A stretch of DNA of 64,000 nucleotides, taken from assembly GCA_902364975.1 (NCBI GenBank), contig CABJFQ010000001.1, positions 186,001 to 250,000 of the forward strand. The letters are read 5' to 3'. The notes beneath the pieces are model-generated. The model saw nothing but the letters and a program-made list of their open reading frames with translations, was not told where the DNA came from and searched no databases. The stretch is from Coriobacteriaceae bacterium (GTDB lineage: Bacteria > Actinomycetota > Coriobacteriia > Coriobacteriales > Coriobacteriaceae). A program made the position numbers and the translations under genes. Positions 47,584 through 54,272 of this stretch are shown here, piece after piece (positions within the stretch are counted from its first letter, which is position 1; every line of letters begins with the position of its first letter).

Positions 47584-48942
47584 ATGCATTTTTTCTCAGT
47601 AAGTGATCGTCGTTACTGCTTCGATGAGGTCACTCGCAATTGCTTTCAGGTTGACCAAGCATCAGAAGATGCGCTTCGCATATTTGAAGCATCGGGAAGA
47701 ACGGTCAACTCGAAGTTGCTAACAAAGTCACTTGCTGCGAAAGGCTACGACCAAACGACCATAGCAGAACTTGAAGACGACATTGATGAGTATCAACGAT
47801 TGTCTGAGCGGACTTTCTTAACAAAAGACACGCCTCGAAAACTTAGATCCATCGAACTCCACGTTTCACATGCATGCAACCTTGGTTGTAGTTACTGTTT
47901 TGCCGGTAAAGGAGATTATGGAACGTCTCCTCTGCTGATGACAGACGAGATAGCCTTCAAGGCGGTCGACTACCTCGTCGCAAGTTCATCGGAAAACGAA
48001 ACGCTTGCAATCGTCTTTTTTGGTGGGGAACCCATGATTAACGAGCCGCTGATATGGAAAACGGTCGACTATTCAAAAAGAATATACCCCAATAGAAACT
48101 TTACCTATTCTATTACGACCAACGGAACGCTTTTGAATGACACTGCTGTGAATTCTTTCAAGGAGCACGGGTTTTCTGTTCTGATTAGTCTCGATGGTAC
48201 AGGATGCAAGCACGATGCATCGCGCCCGTACAAGACGGGAGGCGGCTCTTTCTCCGATATCGACAAAAACGTTCGTCGTTTTTCCGAGTCGTTCCCCTTC
48301 GGCGCAAGAGCGACCTTAACAAATAATAACTGTAACCTTGTTGAAGACTATCTTCAGTTTAAAGAGATGGGCTTCAGAAGGATTTACTTCTCGCCCGTGA
48401 GCTCATTCGATGAGAATATCAAACTCGACGAACACTCATTAAACAAAATCAGGGCGGGCCTAATAGATTTGGCGGATCAATATCTCAAACAGATTGATCA
48501 AGGGGAAAAGCCCTTGTTTAGAACATTGAAAACTGCAGTTGATTTGATTATGAGCAACAGGATCGCCTTTGTCGGATGCGGGGCTGGCAGGCGTTTTATT
48601 TCCGTGACTCCCGAAGGGGACGTATACCCCTGTCACAGGTTTGTCGGGATGATGCGATTCAAAATGGGCAACATCGTCACCGGAATTGACGAAACTAGGT
48701 ATATTGAAAACTGGAGTCAGGGTGTCGAAAAAAGAATTGACTGTACGGACTGTTGGGCTCGGTCTTTCTGTGGTGGGGGCTGTAGCTGGGAGGCTGCAGA
48801 CGAGCACGGCTACTTGCCCAAGAGTCTACACCCTGCATCATGTGAATATAGAAAAATGTGCTACGAGATGGCTTTTGACCTTATTTCCCGCCACTCATCT
48901 TCGCAGGAGAAAAATCAACGAGAAGCTACTGTATCGGAATAA
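47584..48942 (+). CDS. Radical SAM/SPASM peptide maturase (ranthipeptide/SCIFF-type)
   Basis: A 452-residue protein counted from the ATG at 47584 (GAGGAA upstream). The N-terminal ~90 residues form a peptide-recognition-like region. The radical SAM motif CNLGCSYCF places the cluster ligands at Cys98, Cys102 and Cys105, with FFGGEPMI and TTNGTLL as the SAM-binding parts. The SPASM region has the pattern CGAGRRFISVTPEGDVYPCHRFVG, then CTDCWARSFCGGGCSW and a final Cys pair, as in SCIFF/QhpD/PapB maturases that form thioether bonds. It stands 170 bp upstream of two Cys-rich precursor genes on the same strand. Codon use is AT-richer than in flanking genes. Confidence 0.92.
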   Translation: MHFFSVSDRRYCFDEVTRNCFQVDQASEDALRIFEASGRTVNSKLLTKSLAAKGYDQTTIAELEDDIDEYQRLSERTFLTKDTPRKLRSIELHVSHACNLGCSYCFAGKGDYGTSPLLMTDEIAFKAVDYLVASSSENETLAIVFFGGEPMINEPLIWKTVDYSKRIYPNRNFTYSITTNGTLLNDTAVNSFKEHGFSVLISLDGTGCKHDASRPYKTGGGSFSDIDKNVRRFSESFPFGARATLTNNNCNLVEDYLQFKEMGFRRIYFSPVSSFDENIKLDEHSLNKIRAGLIDLADQYLKQIDQGEKPLFRTLKTAVDLIMSNRIAFVGCGAGRRFISVTPEGDVYPCHRFVGMMRFKMGNIVTGIDETRYIENWSQGVEKRIDCTDCWARSFCGGGCSWEAADEHGYLPKSLHPASCEYRKMCYEMAFDLISRHSSSQEKNQREATVSE

Positions 48943-49111
48943 GCGGTTCAGCGCATTGCTGTCACCATTGTGGAGGTGTTCGTTCTTCTGATTACCGTCT
49001 GCGAAGCTTATTGCTACGTTCGCCGAAACCATTCTAGAAATATGGTGAACTAGACATCTTGGTTTGTTATACACAATATTGAGGTTTTTCTGCACTCAAA
49101 GGGAGGTAGTC

Positions 49112-49315
49112 GTGAAGCATATTCATCCGATTAATCCAGGAAGTGGCGACGAGGCAGGCGTGAAGCCGATGTCTTTTGACTGCCTCTTGGGCATTACTGA
49201 CATCTGTACTGTTTATGATAAAGCAGATGGCTGTGGTGCATACGATTACTGCGACTATGACATGGATGGCGGCAGCATCTGCGTTGTAGATCACTGTGGC
49301 ATTGATCAAACGTAG
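49112..49315 (+). CDS. Cys/Asp-rich RiPP precursor peptide A
   Basis: A 67-residue peptide with a GTG start and a strong GGGAGG site. It begins MKHIHPINPGSGDE. The core from about residue 22 contains six Cys (24, 32, 41, 47, 57, 62) within 39 residues and many Asp. C-x3-D spacing occurs at C32-D36 and C41-D45, and C-x2-D at C47-D50, C57-D60 and C62-D65. This is the spacing used by freyrasin-type enzymes to join Cys sulfur to an Asp side chain. It shares its N-terminus MKHIHP with the next peptide. Its role as substrate of the upstream maturase is inference from order and composition. Confidence 0.82.
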   Translation: MKHIHPINPGSGDEAGVKPMSFDCLLGITDICTVYDKADGCGAYDYCDYDMDGGSICVVDHCGIDQT

Positions 49316-49345
49316 TCTCTAATTGGATTAAGGTGAGGAGCTGTT

Positions 49346-49525
49346 ATGAAGCATATCCATCCTGTTGGTTCAAATGAACATACTCCCGTTGAGCCTTGTT
49401 GTCTTGGAGTTGATATATGCAATTTTTACGACATCGCCGAGTGCCCTGTTGCGGATTGGTGCTATGTCGATAAAGAATCAAGCTGTGTTTTGCCAGCAGA
49501 TTGGTGCGATCCAGTTGACGAGTAG
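49346..49525 (+). CDS. Cys/Asp-rich RiPP precursor peptide B
   Basis: A 59-residue peptide: ATG at 49346 with AAGGTGAGGAG upstream, stop at 49523-49525. It starts MKHIHPVGSNEHTPVEP and has seven Cys (18, 19, 25, 33, 39, 47, 54). Four perfect C-x3-D motifs are present: C19-D23, C25-D29, C33-D37 and C54-D58. The leader start is identical to peptide A and the spacing is similar but more regular. It is 30 bp downstream of peptide A and is easily missed because of its size. Confidence 0.82.
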   Translation: MKHIHPVGSNEHTPVEPCCLGVDICNFYDIAECPVADWCYVDKESSCVLPADWCDPVDE

Positions 49526-49604
49526 TTTTTGTGTCTAGGAACTATTTGGTCCAATTCAAAATAAGATGGGGACAAATACCAAAATCTCGTGTCTGGGAGG
49601 AGTT

Positions 49605-49712
49605 ATGCCATTATTGCAAGGTCTCGTTGGATTAACCTTTGTACTTGCTTTATATCTGGCACCTTTTTTATTGTTATTCTTCATTATCCGATTCTTTCTT
49701 CGGAAAAAATAG
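49605..49712 (+). CDS. 35-residue single-helix membrane peptide
   Basis: ATG at 49605 after a perfect GGGAGGAG site; TAG at 49710-49712. The product is one long hydrophobic helix (LVGLTFVLALYLAPFLLLFF) ending in the positive tail RFFLRKK, so the N-terminus is predicted outside and the C-terminus inside. It is co-directional with the two precursors, 79 bp after peptide B. It could be an immunity protein, a transporter helper or a membrane-acting toxin; none can be chosen from sequence. Confidence 0.6.
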   Translation: MPLLQGLVGLTFVLALYLAPFLLLFFIIRFFLRKK

Positions 49713-49780
49713 GAGTATCACGCAAACATTAGCGTAGCTTTCTTCCAATATGAGCCGAGCATTGGCAAGTGGAATAAGAA

Positions 49781-49817
49781 GCCCGACCGTTCGTCACATG
49801 AAAGTGATCGGACGGGC
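49781..49817 (+). terminator. Probable terminator of the maturase/precursor operon
   Basis: GCCCGACCG-TTCGTCAC pairs with GTGATCGGACGGGC with small mismatches, followed by CTCTCAATTT. It lies 70 bp after the membrane-peptide stop. Confidence 0.55.
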
Positions 49818-49915
49818 CTCTCAATTTAACCCGGGCCGCCACCCATAGCGGCTTTCCGGGCGTATTTTCGGTGCAAAGCAATCGTCAGTTTAATCCTATG
49901 CGTCGATACCGCATT

Positions 49916-50041
49916 TCATTTGTTCGGCTCGTATTCTACGGCCTTGTAACCCTCGCACTCTCCGGCAAACGGATTGAACACGAAGGCAGAGATGATGTGT
50001 GCGTGGACATCGAGGCTGCTGTAGGCAACATACTGGGGCAT
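49916..50041 (-). pseudogene. Possible IS110-family transposase N-terminal remnant
   Basis: A 41-residue frame starting MPQYVAYSSLDVHAHIIS. The SLDVHA...FNPFAGE pattern resembles the start of IS110-type (DEDD) transposases, where an Asp of the RuvC-like domain occurs in xDVHxxxH. The frame stops after ~40 residues (a full transposase is ~300-400), so only a remnant exists. No terminal repeats are expected for IS110, and none are seen. The match is by motif memory, so confidence is moderate. Confidence 0.4.
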
Positions 50042-50224
50042 GGACCCCCGCTGCGCGTGGCATGCGGCCCGGCATATTCATTGCCGTCCAACCCCGTGTA
50101 GTTGCAGCAAAGGGTGGAACCTCAATGCTCAGCTCATGTTGTCCGTGGGACACGAGAATTGTAAGTACACTTTGGTGTGATTCTCACGATGATACTGAGC
50201 CACCTGGAATAAGATACGTCGCGA

Positions 50225-50385
50225 CAACACTTCGCTTCACCTCTGTCTCGACAAGACAACGTAGACTAAAGTTTCCTTTAGTAAGAGAATGAGAACTATA
50301 TCTGAAAGCGTTGCGATGGCGTGAAGGCACCGAGTCCGAACCGACTGAATGCTACGTGCATCTGCATCGCTTTTTTGTTATCTCT
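50225..50385 (+). ncRNA. Possible structured RNA ending in a T-run
   Basis: Successive hairpins can be drawn: GTCTCGACAAGAC, ACTAAAG-TTTC-CTTTAGT, and a terminal multi-stem where GCGATG pairs with the GCATCGC just before TTTTTT. GCAC...GTGC and AGTC...GACT stems lie inside the last one. It lies between the island peptides and the convergent ABC exporter. There is no coding frame with a ribosome site here. It may only be a complex terminator. Confidence 0.35.
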
Positions 50386-50409
50386 GTCAGTTGGGTAGCA
50401 CTACACTTG

Positions 50410-52065
50410 TCAGCATTTACCCCGGTACATGCTGCCTAAATCCACTACCCCTTCTACCGCGCCGACCATCTCGTCATCGTGAGAGACAATGATGATCAGC
50501 TGGCTTTGCTTGTTGCGCTTAACATAGGCCGCAAGCTCGGCGCGGCTTACAGCGTCTAACCCAGTCGTGGGCTCGTCGAGTACCAAAACTGACGACTTGC
50601 GTGAAATCGCCGACCATAAGTACACTCGGCGCAGCTCACCGCCCGAAAGCGCGGAGCAACGTTTCCCGAGCAACTCCTTCACGCTGTTTTCCAGCGAAAG
50701 TAGGCCATCTACACCCCGGTGATAGGAAGAAAAGGGCGTGTCGAAATACTCTAACAGCTCTTTCACCGTTTCGTCCGGCGCGAAGCACGACTGTGGGCAG
50801 CACGATATCTCTCTCGCACGTATGTAATCCAAGTCGCATTCTTCGATTGGCACGCCGTTGTATTTTACTTTGCCTTTCGATGAGTATAGCCCGAGCATCA
50901 AGTAAAGAAGTGACGTCTTGCCTCTTCCGTTTTCCCCAACTATGCAATATGTACCAGGACCGGAAAACTTGAAAGAAAACCCGCCGAGGACCTCTCGGAC
51001 AGATCCGTCTGGAAGGGCAACCGAGAATTCCAAATCAGATACCGAAATGTCATTTATTTCATCGAGTTTAGCTAAATCGGTCCGATTCCACCCCGATCTC
51101 TCCTTTTCTCTCGTCGCGATAGCCGTCCTATCCCATGATGCTTTGGCATCTTGATAGGATTTGAACAATGACATCATACTTTTCAAAGTCTTAAAGAGAA
51201 CCGCGAAGTATGTACCGATGATAGTGTACTCGCCTATTGACATAGTTCCGTTAATGATTCGTACTCCGGAAACAACAAGTATCACCGCTTGAAACAACGC
51301 TGCGAAAAGACCATCGAGCGATGTCAGAGAATATGATAGCTTTCCGGAGCGCAAAACTTTGGGAAAATAGCTCTTAAACCCAGCGTCGAGCGCTTGTTCG
51401 CTCTTGCCGTACGAAGATGTCAGTTGAATGTTGAGAATCTGATTAAGCTGCGATGCAATTGCGGCGTAAAAGGCGCTGTCCGCCTCTTTCTTCTCATACG
51501 TGACCCTATACAAAAGTTTCCTCAACCCAGTAATTACACAGAAATACACGATGAGGAGAATGATGGAAAACACCGCGAGAGTTGAATCAATTGACCATAT
51601 GATAAGCAATACGATGGGAATGGCTACAATGGACAGCGGCGCACTGATAAAATTCGCCAAAACGAAGGATGAGACCACGCTAGAGTCGGAAATAATCCGT
51701 TGCGTTGTATAGGCTGGATCGATGGTCCGACTCACCAAGTAATCGTCTCTTTCAAAACGCAAGACGGCCTCCCTGAGAAGATCAAAGGAAAGTCTCGTGG
51801 TTATGCGAATGGAAAGTGTTCCTGCAAAATAAGTAAAGAGGGTGGAGAAAACTCCTATTGACGCAACCAGGAGCGCGAAGAGTACGGCGTCTCTTTCGCT
51901 GCGGTTACCGAGAAGAAAATCTAAGAATTTCCCGTTCACGTATGGCATGGCATAGGAGAGAGCGGTTCCAATCACCGTGATAGCAATGAAGACGAAAGCC
52001 CCTTTTGCTCTGATGAACCTCGAGAGAACGCATCGAATCAAGGAAGGCCCCAATCTACCCGCCAC
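50410..52065 (-). CDS. ABC exporter, fused permease and ATPase (peptide-export candidate)
   Basis: A 551-residue half-transporter with a six-helix N-terminal domain (about 1-310). The ATPase has Walker A VGENGRGKTSLLYL, signature LSGGELRRVYLW, Walker B VLVLDEPTTGLD and switch His VSHDDE. No C39 peptidase domain is present, so leader removal would need another enzyme. It is convergent with the maturase/precursor genes inside the island and is the natural export candidate for their product. The GTG start at 52065 has no clear ribosome site, so the true start may be slightly downstream. Codon use is island-like. Confidence 0.85.
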   Translation of the reverse strand: MAGRLGPSLIRCVLSRFIRAKGAFVFIAITVIGTALSYAMPYVNGKFLDFLLGNRSERDAVLFALLVASIGVFSTLFTYFAGTLSIRITTRLSFDLLREAVLRFERDDYLVSRTIDPAYTTQRIISDSSVVSSFVLANFISAPLSIVAIPIVLLIIWSIDSTLAVFSIILLIVYFCVITGLRKLLYRVTYEKKEADSAFYAAIASQLNQILNIQLTSSYGKSEQALDAGFKSYFPKVLRSGKLSYSLTSLDGLFAALFQAVILVVSGVRIINGTMSIGEYTIIGTYFAVLFKTLKSMMSLFKSYQDAKASWDRTAIATREKERSGWNRTDLAKLDEINDISVSDLEFSVALPDGSVREVLGGFSFKFSGPGTYCIVGENGRGKTSLLYLMLGLYSSKGKVKYNGVPIEECDLDYIRAREISCCPQSCFAPDETVKELLEYFDTPFSSYHRGVDGLLSLENSVKELLGKRCSALSGGELRRVYLWSAISRKSSVLVLDEPTTGLDAVSRAELAAYVKRNKQSQLIIIVSHDDEMVGAVEGVVDLGSMYRGKC

Positions 52066-52380
52066 AAAACATCAATCACTGATACCTTACACCTCAACAC
52101 AACAGGAGCGAAGATTTGCCAATGAGACTGCTTTAAGATTGCCTTGGGCCAATACGATCTCAAGCTCTTCCTACAAGAGAGTCGGAATCGGACATCTCCT
52201 CCGACGAACCTGGCAATCGGGCGGTTGAAATATCTTTTTCAACCGGCCGATTGCCACAATAGATTTGAGCATCCGCCCACAAACGTCCGCGTTTTATACC
52301 CATCAAATCCTTTGCCTTTTGTCGTCTAGACTAGAAAAATCGCTCGAAATAACTCAACCGGCCTGCTCGCTTGAAGAAAC
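52066..52380. other. Island spacer, no gene seen
   Basis: About 315 bp with a weak stem-loop near 52215-52255 (GGTTGAAATATCTTTTTCAACC) that could end the decayed methyltransferase transcript. I see no coding frame with a start signal. Confidence 0.35.
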
Positions 52381-53031
52381 CTAAGCCCGTAACGTAGATG
52401 TGCAAACTTCCGAAACGCCTTGCGCGGCATAGTGCGTATAAACTTCGTCAACCGCCTCAGAAATATCTGAGTATCGCGCCGGGTCAAAAGCATACGATGT
52501 CGCAGCTATACCCTGCACCCATTCGGAACGCGGATTAATTGAATAGCCACACAGCATCATCATACATGCATCTAGACCTGATTTCCCAAGTATCCGACGT
52601 ATTGATGAGAGCATCGCGGGTCGCCCCCGCACCATCGTCGTCACCCCTATTAGCAGTATTTACCGTTTTTCTCTAAATGCGTATCGCCACCCTTAAGAAT
52701 ACGAAGTGTTTTATCCAGACCCGATTGTCCTCCATCTCAAACGAAGGGATAAGGAATCTCATCCGGAATCGGCAGTAACGGAGGATTCACAACGACAAGC
52801 GAAAAACATGAGTCATCTCTCAGAGGGGAGTAAAGGCTCCCCTCAAGCACCCTAGTTTCGTCATCCAAAGAGTTGATGGCAGTGTTTTTCTTACAAAGGT
52901 CGACAACAAAAGGGTTGATTTCTACAGATGTTACATCCATGCCACAGTTGGTAAGTATCAGGCCCTGTATTCTGGGGCCAGAACACAAATCGAGAGCCTT
53001 CCGTGCGCTCTGCGGTGTAAGGCGCCAATCT
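52381..53031 (-). pseudogene. Decayed class I SAM methyltransferase (PrmC/HemK-like)
   Basis: Three consecutive segments form one protein. The upstream segment has ARKALDLCSGPRIQGLIL (SAM site), VTSVEINPFVVDLCKKN and VVNPPLLPIPDE (NPP[F/Y/L] motif). An in-frame TGA follows PYPFV; the frame then continues DGGQSGLDKTLRILKGGDTHL to two more stops. A frameshift leads into TTMVRGRPAMLSSIRRILG and a C-terminal domain to 52381. There is no start codon at the 5' end; a TGA precedes the open part. The gene is therefore broken by at least two lesions. It may once have modified the RiPP or a related substrate. Confidence 0.7.
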
Positions 53032-53223
53032 CAGCAAATCTGTCCCACAATACTGCGCTGAAGAACAACACGGAACCCCTGAGCCAAACTCCCCTATACC
53101 TTATTAAGGCTAAGACAGGCAAGTTCACGCACCCGGCATATTCCAGAATAACATCCTATTGTTTTAGATGCTCTACAAGCATGAACAGCCGCGAATCGGA
53201 AAGATCTTCTAGTTTCGCCCCGA

Positions 53224-53757
53224 CTGACCGCCAAGGGCCAAAATGGCCCCTCCATCCCCGGGCGACTGGCTCTGGCGCGCCGAGGAGTGTCCCCAAGTGC
53301 CGGCAGAAAAGAAACGTCCCTATCTGCCGGCTAGAGGGCACCGAAGAGGATGGCGTAGGTAGTGGATTCGCCGAGCTTGAGCTCGTCGCCGGGATTGAGT
53401 TGGGCGGAACGGCCGGGCTCGACCTGAATGCAGACGTTCGTCGCGCCGTTTACCACCATGGTTCCGTTGGTGGACGACAAGTCCTCGACGTGCCAGATAT
53501 TTTGAGCATCGCACCAGATATGGGCATGGCGGGCCGAGACGTCGTCGCCGACGTCGGTAATGTCGCCCTCACCAGTGGCCAGCGCACCAATCTCAACACC
53601 CTGCTCACTCGGCTGAATCCAGCGCGGGGCGCTCACGACAAAACTGTTTTGCACGCGCAGCAAGCCCAAAGGGTGCGCCGGGGCGGGTTCGCGTTCGCCC
53701 GCAGTCAGCGACATGCCAAGCGAACGCGGCGTGGATGTGCCTCCGCCGCAGGTCGCG
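53224..53757. repeat. Right copy of the ~530-bp direct repeat flanking the island
   Basis: Same orientation as 46482-47010. It contains the 3' half of the intact FHA gene plus ~105 bp of sequence after its stop. Small indels separate the copies (for example a few codons around GDITDVGDDV). Confidence 0.85.
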
Positions 53758-54269
53758 TTCGCGTAGTCGATGGCATAGTTCACCGAGGACCGCACATCCG
53801 CCGAACAACCGACGGCGACAAACAGCACCAGCACGACCTCGGCGCGCTCGGCGGGCATGAGTTCCGCCGCCTGGGACAGGCGATCGAGCGCGTTGCGATA
53901 GAGATTCGTGTCCTGGTGGCACTCTTCGAGCGCGCGTACCATCGGTTCACCTGCAGGACCGCACACCATATTGATTACAGCCGTGGAGTCCATGGGATTG
54001 CGCTGGCGCAGGGCCAGTTGCGACATAATACGCGCAGCCGAGGTACCGTATTCGGCAAAGTAGCGCTGCTGAAGCGTGCCGACCGGCGCGCGAACGATAA
54101 AGCGGGAAACCCAAGAGCGATCGGCGGCTCGGCTCTGCGGGCTGCGGCCGTCGGCGAGCGGACGGGACGAAAGCACCAAGCCGCACAGCTCGATATGGCT
54201 CAGATGCGCTGCGCGCTTAAAGATGTCAAACATGGCCCCGCATGGGGTGAGCTCAACTTGAGATGCCAT
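53331..54269 (-). CDS. FHA-domain protein
   Basis: A 312-residue protein. The N-terminal ~200 residues are of unknown fold with predicted helices. The C-terminal FHA domain (about 215-312) has the phospho-threonine-binding residues in SARHAHIW (Ser, Arg, His) and SSTNGTMV. FHA domains bind pThr peptides. The gene starts 4 bp after the stop of the Ser/Thr kinase gene, so the kinase and its reader are made together. Its 3' half is duplicated at 46588. The order is: exported protein, kinase, FHA. Confidence 0.88.
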   Translation of the reverse strand: MASQVELTPCGAMFDIFKRAAHLSHIELCGLVLSSRPLADGRSPQSRAADRSWVSRFIVRAPVGTLQQRYFAEYGTSAARIMSQLALRQRNPMDSTAVINMVCGPAGEPMVRALEECHQDTNLYRNALDRLSQAAELMPAERAEVVLVLFVAVGCSADVRSSVNYAIDYANATCGGGTSTPRSLGMSLTAGEREPAPAHPLGLLRVQNSFVVSAPRWIQPSEQGVEIGALATGEGDITDVGDDVSARHAHIWCDAQNIWHVEDLSSTNGTMVVNGATNVCIQVEPGRSAQLNPGDELKLGESTTYAILFGAL

Positions 54270-54272
54270 GAC

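Noticed and set aside
49871..50292. Several overlapping 76-97 codon frames on both strands
   Set aside because: None has a ribosome site or protein-like composition. The only supported signal here is the short IS110-like segment in another frame.
50311..50377. Segment AAGGCACCGAGTC...GACT followed by TTTTTT resembles the 3' part of a Cas9 tracrRNA.
   Set aside because: No cas gene or CRISPR array occurs in the window, and the similarity is limited to a short motif. The stem partners differ, so it is treated as a generic terminator-like structure. A search for a type II locus elsewhere in the genome would settle it.
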